NCBI GenBank assembly: GCA_017940465.1 | Contig: JAGAYN010000051.1 | Coordinates: 1 to 64,000, forward strand | Source: Bacteroidales bacterium | GTDB lineage: Bacteria > Bacteroidota > Bacteroidia > Bacteroidales > P3 | DNA length: 64,000 nucleotides | Direction of reading: 5' to 3' | In this document: positions 16,641 to 25,679 of the stretch, one piece after another | Position numbering within the stretch: position 1 is the first letter of the stretch | Layout of the letters: each line of letters opens with the position of its first letter | The notes under the pieces: model-generated | Seen by the model: the letters and a program-made list of their open reading frames with translations, nothing else | The model's database searches: none | What the model was told of the DNA's origin: nothing | Program-made: the position numbers and the translations under genes

Positions 16641-18145
16641 CAGCCGCAGTGTATGAAGCTCTCAACCAGTTCAAGCGTCTTCTGGGCATCCTTGCCGATG
16701 TCGGCACGGAGGGTGCGGTCGTTGAAGGCGCGGAGTTTTCCTATGATGCCGTCGATGAGGGCGGGGGCGAAGATACCGTCTTGCTCATACAGGGCGCGGT
16801 CGCGCTCCAGCAGGTCGGCGCTGGCGGCGCAACTGTCGGGCAGCACATCCAGGCGGCTGAGCACATCCTCATGCTCGAAGATATTGACGCTCACGTAGCG
16901 GTCCTTGGCGTACTGAACGGCGTTCTCCATCTCGAAGCCGCGGCGGGCGGCGACGGTCATGCCAGCCAGCAGCAGGTAGACATTGGCACTGCCGTCTGGG
17001 GTGCGCAGTTCGATGGTCTGCTTGTAGGTGAAGTCCACTTCCTCGTTCTTCTCCAGCGGGTTGCAGTGGGCCATCATGTTGCCGCAGCCCTTGCTCCAGC
17101 CCAGCGGCACACGCACCATGGCGGAGCGGTTGCGGTCGCCCCAGCAGATGTTGGTGGGAGCCTCCTGGTGGGGCACGAGGCGGAAGTAGGAGGTGGGGTT
17201 GGTGTTGCCGAAGGCGGTGAGCGAGCCGGCCAGCGAGAGGATACCGGCCATGGTCTTATGAGCCACCTCGCTGAGGCCGTCGGCTCCGACGTACATATTC
17301 CTGCCGTCCTTGGTGACGCGGGTGTGGACGTGCATGCCGCTGCCGGCCTTGCCTACAGTAATCTTCGGAGCGAAGGTGACGGTGATGCCGTACTTGTAGC
17401 CGAGGGTGCGCATCATCCACTTGGCGATGACGAGCTGGTCGGCGGCGTCCTCGAGGGTGGTGGGGAGGAACTCTATCTCGTTCTGCTCATACATGGTGTC
17501 GCCCACGGTGAAGTTGCCCACCTCGCTGTGGCCGTACTTGATCATGCCGCCGGCCGAGGCGATGAGGCGCATGGCCTCGGTGCGGTAGTCCTCGAACTTG
17601 CAGAAGGGCGAGGAGGCGTGGTAGCCGCGCTGGTCGGCGGGGAGGTAGTCTTCCTCCTTGGGGGCGATGACGTAGTACTCCAGTTCGCCCATCACCTCGA
17701 ACTCCATGCCGCCGGTAGCCTCGCGGAAGGCGCGGCCGGCCTTGGCCAGGGTGTACTCGGGAGCCATCTCGAAGGGGTCGCCGTCCTTGGTGTAGTAGGA
17801 GCAGAGAATGTCCAGTGTGGGCACCTCGGTGAAGGGGTTGAGGAAGGCGGTGCGGAAGCGGGGCATGACGTAGAGGTCGCTGTTGCCAGCCTCCAGGTAG
17901 GGGAAGAGGGAGCTTCCGTCCACGCGCTCGCCGCTGGTGAGCACCTCGTCGGCATGTTCCATGCTCTGGATGACGAAGTTGAGCGTCTTCAGGCGCCCGT
18001 CGTCAGCCATGTAGCGGAAGTTGATCATCTCTATGTTGTACTCCTCGATGACCTTGAGGATATCAGCCTTGGTGAACTCCTTCATCGGCTTCTGCAGGAA
18101 GGAGACCAGAGGGTTGGGGGTGAACTTGAGTTGTTCCTGTGTCAT
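16640..18145 (-). CDS. glnA: Glutamine synthetase (GlnA-type)
   Basis: A 501-aa glutamine synthetase that forms glutamine from glutamate, ammonia and ATP. It has the beta-grasp N-terminal part (residues about 30-110) and the catalytic domain with MGELEYYVI, NEIEFLPTTLEDAADQ, GSGMHVHTRV and NRSAMVRVP followed by ELRTPDGSANVYLLLAG. This is a GSI-fold enzyme of intermediate length; I see no typical adenylylation loop, so PII-style covalent control is not indicated. It is the first gene of the run into folK. A clear promoter is not visible; its leader contains a 7-bp inverted repeat (18186-18214). Confidence 0.92.
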   Translation of the reverse strand: MTQEQLKFTPNPLVSFLQKPMKEFTKADILKVIEEYNIEMINFRYMADDGRLKTLNFVIQSMEHADEVLTSGERVDGSSLFPYLEAGNSDLYVMPRFRTAFLNPFTEVPTLDILCSYYTKDGDPFEMAPEYTLAKAGRAFREATGGMEFEVMGELEYYVIAPKEEDYLPADQRGYHASSPFCKFEDYRTEAMRLIASAGGMIKYGHSEVGNFTVGDTMYEQNEIEFLPTTLEDAADQLVIAKWMMRTLGYKYGITVTFAPKITVGKAGSGMHVHTRVTKDGRNMYVGADGLSEVAHKTMAGILSLAGSLTAFGNTNPTSYFRLVPHQEAPTNICWGDRNRSAMVRVPLGWSKGCGNMMAHCNPLEKNEEVDFTYKQTIELRTPDGSANVYLLLAGMTVAARRGFEMENAVQYAKDRYVSVNIFEHEDVLSRLDVLPDSCAASADLLERDRALYEQDGIFAPALIDGIIGKLRAFNDRTLRADIGKDAQKTLELVESFIHCG

Positions 18146-18185
18146 GATATATGTGTTGGTTTTAATAATTAGGTTTTTGCATAAC

Positions 18186-18214
18186 GGCAGGCCGGGCTGT
18201 TTAGTATGCCTGCC
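18186..18214. promoter_or_regulatory. Inverted repeat enclosing the TTTAGTATGC motif
   Basis: GGCAGGC and GCCTGCC flank a 15-nt loop that contains CTGTTTAGTAT, between glnA and the preceding terminator. A smaller hairpin with the same TTTAGTATGCC core lies at 24221-24243 on the other strand, and TTTAGTATGC is also at 7220-7229. Function unknown. Confidence 0.4.
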
Positions 18215-18215
18215 T

Positions 18216-18250
18216 GCAAAAAAAGAAGAGGCCCCGGCCGGGGCCCCTTC
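18216..18250 (-). terminator. Terminator of the 1888-aa protein gene
   Basis: The perfect palindrome GGCCCCGGCCGGGGCC (18230-18245) is followed on the minus strand by TCTTCTTTTTTTG. It lies 29 nt past the stop at 18274. Confidence 0.85.
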
Positions 18251-18273
18251 GGAAGGGAAGCATTGCTGCTTGG

Positions 18274-21200
18274 TTAGCGTACTACGACGACGCGCTTGGC
18301 GGGTGCATTGCCCACTTTGACGAGGTAGACACCGGTGTTGCTGACGGTGATTTCCTCGGTCTCGTTGGCGCTGGCCCTCTGGGTCAGGCAGCGGCCATTG
18401 ACGTCGAAGAGGTAGATGTGCTGACCTTCAGCACCGCGGACCACCACTTTGCTGTCGAGGGCGAAGATGTCCACGTTGTCGAGGTCGATGTCATCGATGC
18501 CGATGGTGCCTTCCTCGAAGATGGCGGTGACGGTGATGTCAGAGGTGACGTTGTTGAGGATGAGGGTCGGGGTGGTCTCGCCAGTGCTCCAGCGGACGAA
18601 GCGCCAGTATTCGTTAGCCTGGGCGATGAGGGTCACGGTGGCGCCCTTCTCGTAGGTGCCGGAACCATACACCTGGCCCATGCCTTCCACGAGGCCGGTG
18701 ACGGTGACGGTGGTAACCTCAAAGTTGGCGGTAAGGTCGACGTCTTCGGTCACGTTGAAGGTGTAGACTGCGTCAGTGCTCACGAGGTTTCCGTTGCCGT
18801 CGGTCCAGTTGAGGAATCTGTTGCCGGCGGTGGCGGTGGCGGTGAGGGTGACGGTGGTGCCATGCTCAACAGCTGCGTTGGGGACGCCGGAGACGCTGCC
18901 GCTACCGGCAGGCGTGACGGTGGCGGTCACGGTGTAGGTGTTGATGGCGAAGTTGGCGGTGAGGGTGGTGTCGCTCACCACGGTCACGCTGATGGTCTCG
19001 GTGGTCTCGCCATTGCTCCAGTCGACGAAGTGGTAGCCATCGGCGGGCTCGGCGGTGAGGGTGACGACGGTGTTGTACACGACCGAGTCAGTGGGCATGC
19101 CGCTGATGTTGTTGCCGCTGTTGGCGGGGTTGACCACAGCCTCGACGGCGTACATGTTGGGCGCGAAGGTGGCCACGATGCTCATGTTGCTGTCCACAGT
19201 GATGGCGAGGCTGTCGTCAGTGCCGAGGATGGTGCCGTCGGCAAGGGCCCAGTTCTCGAGGTGGAAGCCGGTGGCGGGCTCGGCGACGAGCACGGTGTCG
19301 GTGCCCTCGATGACCTGCATCAGGCTCTCGACGCTGCCCATGGCGGTGTCGTTCACGGTGACGGTCACGTCATAGTAGTAGTCCACATAGGGGGTGGTGA
19401 AGGTCATGCCTGTCCAGCTGCCGGAGAGGGTGTCGGAGCAGACGGGGCGGATGTAGAAGTGGTAGGTCGTGTCGCGCAGCAGGTCGGTGGCGGCGAGGTT
19501 CGTGGAGGTGATGTTCTGGGCCAGGGTCTCGTCGAGGACGGAGGCGGTGTCGCAGGTGAGGATGTACTGCCACTCGGTCTCTTCGTTGCCAGGCTGCCAG
19601 ACGATGTCGGCGCTGTTGGCGTCAAGGTTGACCAGGTAGAGGTTCTCCACGCTGAGGCAGCTGTCGGTGCGCTCGTAGCAGAGCATCATGTTGGGACGGT
19701 TGTCGGTGGTGGTCAGCTTGACTTCGCCCGTGGGGGCCGTGCCGTCCGTAGCATAGTAGCGGAACTTGCCTGTGACGGCGGTGCCATTGACGTTATGGCT
19801 GCAACCACCGCTGGTGGTGCAACCCACGCCGGAGGTGAGCACCAGGAGCTGCTGGCCCTGCTGCACGCTGAGGGCGGTGGGGAAGACGAATTCCGTCCAG
19901 CCTATGGAGAAGCCGTCGGCGGAGCCGTTGTAGATTTCCAGGGCTTCTTTCTTCAGGGTATCGAACGGGGTGGTGGCGTCGAGTGCAAAGGCGGCATCAA
20001 CGGCCTTCACCCAAATGGACATCTGGCTGCCGGTGGAGGTGATGTTGTTCTTTACATCAACCGAGAGGGAGGTCAGGGAGCCGTCCTGGTCGATGTCATA
20101 GAGGCCTGCGCTGTACTGGAAGCCGTAGTAGCCGGGCAGGAAGTAGTAGTTGGTCGAGATGCCGTTGCCCTGCGGATCGCCGCAGTTGCCCGGGAAGTGG
20201 GCGGTGCGGATGCTGTCGAGGACGACGGTGTCGCTGGTGGCGCCGGTGGCCACGTCGAAGGCGCAGAGGTAGATGTCATAGGCGGTGTCAACCGTCAGGC
20301 CGATGAAGATGTTGTAGCCCGTGTTGGGGCTGCCGGCGGTGGTGCTGACGGTCTGCCACTCGGTGGGCTGCTGGCCGTGGAGGGCGATGGCGACGCGCCA
20401 TGCGGTCTCGTCAGCGAAGTTGAGTGTGTCGCGCTCCCAGACGCTGGTCATGGCGTTGTGGGCCACGTCGCCCACCATGAAGTTAATAGGTGCGGGCATG
20501 GCGGCAGGCATGGTGACGCTGTCGGGCTGGCTCCAGGGCGAGAGGCAGTTCTCGGCCGGGCAGGCGTTCTGTACATATATATAATAGGTGGTTTCACTGG
20601 CCAGGTTGTCCAGCACGATGGTGTCGCTGGTGAGGCCGGTGACGGTGGCGGTGAGGTTTTCCAGCTCGGTGTCGGTCAGCAGGGAGGTGCTGACGTAGTA
20701 GCCATAGTTGTTGGCCTGGCCGATGGCTGTGCCGGTGTTGCTGACCACCATCTGGGCGGTGTGCTTGCCGGTGGGCTCCACGTTGAGGATTTCAGGTGTG
20801 CGGCAGGTGGGGAAGGTGTGGAAGTCCACGGTGGCCCAGCCGGAGGTGCCTTCGTCGTGGGCGCTGCCGTTGCAGAGGGTCTTGATGTAGAAGAAGTAGT
20901 CCTGCTCGGGGGTGAGGCCGGTGGCGTTGTAGCTGACGGTGCTGGTGGGCAGGGTGGAGGTTGCGACACCGGTCATGTCGGAGGTGTCGAGGGCGGTGGT
21001 GGAGAGGACGTACTCATAGCCCACGCAGTAGTCGGCATCGGCGGCCGTCCAGTTGATGGTGGCGCTGGTGTTGGTGATGCTGTCGGCTGCGATGGAGGTC
21101 ACCTCGGGGCAGGCATTGGGAGCCTGGCAGTACATGAAGCTGAACTTCGGCAGGAAGGCCGTGGTGGTGCCGCCGTCCGTCCACAGGCTGCTGCTGCTGG

Positions 21201-23940
21201 ACGGATAGGCATAGCGGCTTGCGCTGGTCGACACCGACATGTTCGAGCTGCTGTTCATTCCGTAGAAGTAGCACGAGGTGTAGTTGTTCGGCACGCGCTG
21301 CACGAACTGCACCACCAGGTTGCCGCCCGTGTAGGTGAACGGCTGGTCGAGGCGGATGCTCATGCCGGCCGCGACGCTGGCGTTCAGCGTGCCCGTGTAG
21401 ACGCGGGTCAGTTCGGCCGTGTCGACCCAGCCGCTGCTCAGGTTCGCCAGCGAAGTGACGCCGAGGCTCACCTCCCAGGTCTGGCTGCCCCAGCTGGAGC
21501 TGCTGCCGCTGCTCACGAAATAGTGCAGCGAGTCGATCGTCATGCCCAGCATGTCGGTCAGCATGCTGGCGGGGTAGACACTCTGGATGCGCTGGGGGCG
21601 CTCCGCGTAGTTACCGTAGAGGGGCACATAGCCGCTGGTGTTCGTTCCGTCGGCGATTGTCACTTCGTCGCAGTTGCCGAGGGCCTTGGTGACGATGCTG
21701 TCCTCGATCCATACGGTGTCGCAGGGGGTCTTCAGGTAGACATAGTATTTAGTTTCGCGCGTGAGGTCCTCGACGGTGTAGCTGCGGCCCTGCACGGTGA
21801 TGGGGGTGGCAGTGATGTTGTCCTTGTCGAGACGGGTGTCGCTGTTGATGAAGAGGAAGTCGGTCACGGTGGTGTCGGGGCACTCCCAGGTGGCGGTGTA
21901 GCGGATGCGCTCGGCGAAGAGGGTCAGGTTGCGGGCGACGACGCAGCTCTCGGTCTGGAGCGTGAGGGTGTAGTCGCTGAAGAGGAGGGTGTCGTCGGCC
22001 TTGACGCGGAGGGTGATGGGGACGTTCATCTGGAGGTACTGGCGGATGCTGGTGGCAGTGACCTGGCAGGTGAAGGAGCCGTCGCCGGTGGTGTCGATGA
22101 AGACGCTGGCGCCGCTGCTGACGGTCCAGGTGATGGTGGCCGCAGCGGCGAGGTTGTCGGTGTACCAGACCGGGGCGATGATGTTGCGCGGGACGGTGTC
22201 GAAGACGACGGCGTCGCGGCGGGCGGTGCCGGTGAGGTTGAAGGCGGTTATCTCATGGCCGTCGTGGCGGGTGTAGACCATGGTGGTCAGTTCGCGCGAG
22301 CTGTCGGTGGCCGAGCAGAGGGCGCGGAGCTCGAGGCTGTAGGCCGTGTTGGCGGGGAGGTTGTTGAAGGTGTAGAAAGTGTCGGGAGTGGTGACGTAGG
22401 TGGTGTCGGTTCCCTGGATGAGAGTGAGGCTGTAGGTGGCGCCGGTGTTGGCGGCGTCGCTCCAGCTGAAGGAGAGGGTGCTGCTGGTGCGCTCCGTGGT
22501 GAGGTTGCTGGGTCTCAGGCAGGTGGGGCGCACGTCGATGGTGAAGTCGTCGCCATAGAAGGTGGTGGTGGTGGCCTGCTTGAACATGCGGATGGCGGGG
22601 TAGGCGCCGTTGCCGTTGACACCCAGGAGGGCCTCATATTCGGCATATTCGTCTCCGCTGACGGTGACCACCTGGTCCACCACGAAGGTGTTGGGGTCGT
22701 CGGGGTCGGTCATGGTGCCCACCTCGACCAGTATGTTCTGCGTGGAAGAGCCTGTGCGGGCGAAGAAGTTGAGCTGGTTGTTGTTCATGGGGAAGTTGGT
22801 CACGTCGATCTGCGGCATGATGGCCATCACCGTGTCGCCGTAGGCCGAGGTGGTGTATGAGTAGACTTGGAGGTAGCCGGTGCCGGTGCGGGCGTAGGAG
22901 CCGGTGTTGGCATAGGGGTAGTAGTTGCTGCTGCCGTTGGAGTTGTTGTAGCGGGCCCAGCAGTAGGGCATGTTGTAGGAGGTGTTCTGGTTGTCGATCT
23001 CGATCGGCTCGAAGCCCATGGTGTAGGGCAGGCCGACGAGGCCGCAGGGGGTGCGGAGGGTGATGGAGACCGCGCGCGACACTTCGCCGCCGCCGCAGTC
23101 GGCTATGACGCCGAAGGCGTAGCCGGTGATGGGGGCGAGGTCGTTGAAGGTGTAGCTGGTGCCGGTGACATTGCGTGCCACGGTGTCGCCGTTGCGCAGG
23201 ATGGTGTAGGTGGCGCTGGCGTTGGTGTCGCTCCAGGTGAGGGTGACGCCGTTGGAGGTGAGGTTGCTGTAGGCGAGGTCCGTCACGCGGGCGCAGGAGC
23301 TCTGCACGGCGGGGCAGCCGAAGAGGCGGTAGTAGGGCACGCCGTTGGACACGGCGGTGCCGCCGCTGATGGTGCCGATCGTGTAGGCCGAGCCGTCATT
23401 GCGGACATAGCGGGCCAGGGCCGCCGAGGCGTTGATGGAGCGGAAGTTGTTGCTGCCGGAGCCGTAGCTGCCGTGCTTGCGGTTGACGGCCAGCACGACG
23501 TTGCTCTCGCCGTCGTAGGCGAACGGGGTGTCGAACACCACATCGCGCCAGCCGGCAGCGCTGAAGTTGATCGAGCCGGAGTAGACCAGTTCAAAGGAGA
23601 CCGGGTCCTGGATGAAGCCGCTGCTGAGGTCGGTCCGCGTGGTGTGGGCCATGTAGATGTCGCAGTCGTTGTAGTAGCTGCCGTAGGTGGCGGCTATCGG
23701 CCAGAACGAGAATCCCTGGATTTCGCCCATACCATCCAGCACCTCCGCGGGGATAATCACCTCGCTGTAGCTGTAGTTGTAGTACGATGAGCCCGGGAAA
23801 TCGCTGGTTGTGCCGCTATAGGTTTCGGCGTTGTACGCCGTGTCGGGTGGGGCGCCGGCACAGGTGACTGTCTGTGCCTGCGAGGCGAAGGGCAGCAACA
23901 TGGCCGCCGCCAGCGCCAAAGAACGTAGTTTTTTGAACAT
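18274..23940 (-). CDS. Giant multidomain T9SS-secreted surface protein (1888 aa)
   Basis: The signal peptide (MFKKLRSLALAAAMLLPFAS) is followed by a first beta module (residues about 35-205), Fn3-like domains and a choice-of-anchor-J-like domain (about 300-470). A second copy of the module (about 750-945, YPASMLTDMLGMTIDSLHYF) resembles the N-terminal module of the 7319 protein. Further Fn3 domains and another module (about 1280-1440) come next. Four InlB-like repeats (about 1500-1800; motifs TLTAEPADGYHFVDW and TLTATATAGNRFLNW) precede the end. The last about 75 residues (FALDSKVVVRGAEGQHIYLFD ... GVYLVKVGNAPAKRVVVVR) look like a T9SS type A sorting domain that lacks the usual YPNP start. 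Probably surface-anchored; the binding target is unknown. It has its own promoter and terminator. Confidence 0.88.
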   Translation of the reverse strand: MFKKLRSLALAAAMLLPFASQAQTVTCAGAPPDTAYNAETYSGTTSDFPGSSYYNYSYSEVIIPAEVLDGMGEIQGFSFWPIAATYGSYYNDCDIYMAHTTRTDLSSGFIQDPVSFELVYSGSINFSAAGWRDVVFDTPFAYDGESNVVLAVNRKHGSYGSGSNNFRSINASAALARYVRNDGSAYTIGTISGGTAVSNGVPYYRLFGCPAVQSSCARVTDLAYSNLTSNGVTLTWSDTNASATYTILRNGDTVARNVTGTSYTFNDLAPITGYAFGVIADCGGGEVSRAVSITLRTPCGLVGLPYTMGFEPIEIDNQNTSYNMPYCWARYNNSNGSSNYYPYANTGSYARTGTGYLQVYSYTTSAYGDTVMAIMPQIDVTNFPMNNNQLNFFARTGSSTQNILVEVGTMTDPDDPNTFVVDQVVTVSGDEYAEYEALLGVNGNGAYPAIRMFKQATTTTFYGDDFTIDVRPTCLRPSNLTTERTSSTLSFSWSDAANTGATYSLTLIQGTDTTYVTTPDTFYTFNNLPANTAYSLELRALCSATDSSRELTTMVYTRHDGHEITAFNLTGTARRDAVVFDTVPRNIIAPVWYTDNLAAAATITWTVSSGASVFIDTTGDGSFTCQVTATSIRQYLQMNVPITLRVKADDTLLFSDYTLTLQTESCVVARNLTLFAERIRYTATWECPDTTVTDFLFINSDTRLDKDNITATPITVQGRSYTVEDLTRETKYYVYLKTPCDTVWIEDSIVTKALGNCDEVTIADGTNTSGYVPLYGNYAERPQRIQSVYPASMLTDMLGMTIDSLHYFVSSGSSSSWGSQTWEVSLGVTSLANLSSGWVDTAELTRVYTGTLNASVAAGMSIRLDQPFTYTGGNLVVQFVQRVPNNYTSCYFYGMNSSSNMSVSTSASRYAYPSSSSSLWTDGGTTTAFLPKFSFMYCQAPNACPEVTSIAADSITNTSATINWTAADADYCVGYEYVLSTTALDTSDMTGVATSTLPTSTVSYNATGLTPEQDYFFYIKTLCNGSAHDEGTSGWATVDFHTFPTCRTPEILNVEPTGKHTAQMVVSNTGTAIGQANNYGYYVSTSLLTDTELENLTATVTGLTSDTIVLDNLASETTYYIYVQNACPAENCLSPWSQPDSVTMPAAMPAPINFMVGDVAHNAMTSVWERDTLNFADETAWRVAIALHGQQPTEWQTVSTTAGSPNTGYNIFIGLTVDTAYDIYLCAFDVATGATSDTVVLDSIRTAHFPGNCGDPQGNGISTNYYFLPGYYGFQYSAGLYDIDQDGSLTSLSVDVKNNITSTGSQMSIWVKAVDAAFALDATTPFDTLKKEALEIYNGSADGFSIGWTEFVFPTALSVQQGQQLLVLTSGVGCTTSGGCSHNVNGTAVTGKFRYYATDGTAPTGEVKLTTTDNRPNMMLCYERTDSCLSVENLYLVNLDANSADIVWQPGNEETEWQYILTCDTASVLDETLAQNITSTNLAATDLLRDTTYHFYIRPVCSDTLSGSWTGMTFTTPYVDYYYDVTVTVNDTAMGSVESLMQVIEGTDTVLVAEPATGFHLENWALADGTILGTDDSLAITVDSNMSIVATFAPNMYAVEAVVNPANSGNNISGMPTDSVVYNTVVTLTAEPADGYHFVDWSNGETTETISVTVVSDTTLTANFAINTYTVTATVTPAGSGSVSGVPNAAVEHGTTVTLTATATAGNRFLNWTDGNGNLVSTDAVYTFNVTEDVDLTANFEVTTVTVTGLVEGMGQVYGSGTYEKGATVTLIAQANEYWRFVRWSTGETTPTLILNNVTSDITVTAIFEEGTIGIDDIDLDNVDIFALDSKVVVRGAEGQHIYLFDVNGRCLTQRASANETEEITVSNTGVYLVKVGNAPAKRVVVVR

Positions 23941-24017
23941 AATAATGATGTTTAATTAATTAATTATAAAATCTTTATACAAAATTTCGCGTCGTTTCAC
24001 GTGTTTAATTGCATCTG

Positions 24018-24047
24018 CAAAAGTACACTTTTTTTCTCAATGGCCAA
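24018..24047 (-). promoter_or_regulatory. Promoter of the 1888-aa protein gene
   Basis: On the minus strand TTG (24045-24047), a 19-nt spacer and TACTTTTG (24018-24025), leaving an AT-rich leader of about 70 nt. Confidence 0.65.
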
Positions 24048-24120
24048 CTTTTTTTTATATTTTTAATACATACGCCCGGGCTGCCACGCCGACTGCCATT
24101 TTGGCAGTCTCGCTGCCAGG

Positions 24121-24172
24121 TCGGACTTGTCTCGGAGTTGTCTCGGAGTTGTCTCGGACTTATATCGGACCC
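24121..24172 (+). repeat. Four to five 11-bp TCGGA units
   Basis: TCGGACTTGTC, TCGGAGTTGTC, TCGGAGTTGTC, TCGGACTTATA and then TCGGACCC follow one another with an exact 11-bp period. The same unit type begins the array at 7032. It lies in the divergent gap between the 1888-aa protein and the aminopeptidase P gene. Confidence 0.75.
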
Positions 24173-24290
24173 ACCCCATTGCATACGCTGGCTATCAGAC
24201 ACTTGCACCCTTTTTCCACTGGCGGCATACTAAACCGGGCCGCGGCGCGTTATACTCCCGTTCACCATTGAATAATCAAAAACAGGCAAT

Positions 24291-25679
24291 ATGTTCAAGA
24301 AAGAAACCTACATCGCGCGCCGCGAACAACTCCGCAAGGAGGTCGGCCGCGGCATCATCATCCTGCCGGGCAACCACGAGGCGCCCTGCAACTACAAGGA
24401 CAACACCTACTGGTTCCGCCAGGACAGCACGTTCCTCTACTTCTTCGGCCTCCAGCGCGAGGACATGGTGGGGGTGCTCGACTGCGAGACGGGTAAGGAC
24501 TACCTCTTCGCCAACGACTACGACATCGACGACATCATCTGGACCGGCCCGCTGCCGTCGGTGAGCGAGCTGGCGGCCAGCGTGGGAGTGGAGAACAGCG
24601 GCTCCATCGCCGACCTGCGCAAGTACCTCGACGGGAAGCGCCCCACCTCCGCCCTGCCCCACTACCTGCCCCCCTACCGGGCCGACATACGGGCCGACCT
24701 CTCGGAATGGCTCGGCCTCACCTACTCCACCCTCAACCGCCACGCCTCGCTCGACCTCACGCTGGCCTGCGTCAAGCAACGCTCCGTCAAGAGCGCCGAG
24801 GAGGTGGCCGAAATCGAGAAAGCCATCGCCACCGCCTACAACATGCACGTCGGCGCCATGAAACTGGCCATGCCCGGCCGCTACGAATACGAGCTCGCCG
24901 GCTTCATGGAAGGCGAAGCCTGGAAGGGCAACGGCCCCGTCTCCTTCCCCGTCATCATGACCGTCCACGGCGAGACCCTCCACAACCACGGCCACAACAA
25001 CCGCCTCGAACTCGGCCGCATGCTGGTCATGGACGCCGGCTGCGAGACCCCCATGAACTACTGCTCCGACATCACACGCTCCGTCCCCGTCGGCGGACGC
25101 TTCGACGACCGCCAGCGCGCCATCTACGAAATCGTGCTGGCCGCCAACCTCGAGGCCATCCGCGTCACGCGCCCCGGCATCACCTACCAAGAGGTGCACC
25201 AGGCCGCCAGCCGCATCCTCGCCGAAGGCTACAAGGGCCTCGGCATCCTCAAGGGCAACACCGACGACATCGTCGCCGCCGGCGCCCACAGCCTGCTGAT
25301 GCCCCACGGGCTGGGTCACATGATGGGCCTCGACGTGCACGACATGGAGAGCTACGGCCAGATCAACGTCGGCTACGACGACGAGACCCGCCCCTCCGAG
25401 CAGTTCGGCCTCGGCTCGCTGCGCTGCGGCCGCCGCCTCCAGGAAGGCTTCGTCATCACCGACGAACCCGGATGCTACTTCATCCCCGCCCTCATCGACA
25501 AATGGCGCGGCGAAGGCCTGCACAAGGACTTCATCAACTACGACGAACTCGAGAAATGGCGCCACTTCGGAGGCATCCGCATCGAGGACGACATCCTCGT
25601 CACCGCCGACGGCTGCCGCGTCCTCGGCAAGCCCATCCCCAAGACAGTGGCGGAGATAGAGGAGGTGATGGCGCAATGA
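24291..25679 (+). CDS. Aminopeptidase P family (Xaa-Pro) metallopeptidase
   Basis: A 462-aa M24B peptidase that removes N-terminal residues preceding proline. Residues about 1-170 form the creatinase-like N-terminal domain (IILPGNHEAPCNYKDNTYWFRQDSTFLYF). The pita-bread catalytic domain has all five metal ligands in order: MDAGCE, CSDITRS, PHGLGHMMGLDVHD, ITDEPGCYF and GIRIEDDILV. The start gives the usual FKKETYIARREQLRKEV. It overlaps the next gene by 4 nt (ATGA), forming a two-gene unit. No signal peptide, so cytoplasmic. Confidence 0.95.
   Translation: MFKKETYIARREQLRKEVGRGIIILPGNHEAPCNYKDNTYWFRQDSTFLYFFGLQREDMVGVLDCETGKDYLFANDYDIDDIIWTGPLPSVSELAASVGVENSGSIADLRKYLDGKRPTSALPHYLPPYRADIRADLSEWLGLTYSTLNRHASLDLTLACVKQRSVKSAEEVAEIEKAIATAYNMHVGAMKLAMPGRYEYELAGFMEGEAWKGNGPVSFPVIMTVHGETLHNHGHNNRLELGRMLVMDAGCETPMNYCSDITRSVPVGGRFDDRQRAIYEIVLAANLEAIRVTRPGITYQEVHQAASRILAEGYKGLGILKGNTDDIVAAGAHSLLMPHGLGHMMGLDVHDMESYGQINVGYDDETRPSEQFGLGSLRCGRRLQEGFVITDEPGCYFIPALIDKWRGEGLHKDFINYDELEKWRHFGGIRIEDDILVTADGCRVLGKPIPKTVAEIEEVMAQ

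Noticed and set aside
24707..25675. N-terminal extension of the TGS-uridine kinase through the aminopeptidase gene
   Set aside because: The extension is Arg/His/Pro-rich antiframe sequence of a well-supported gene. The ATG at 25676 overlaps its stop in the usual coupled way.
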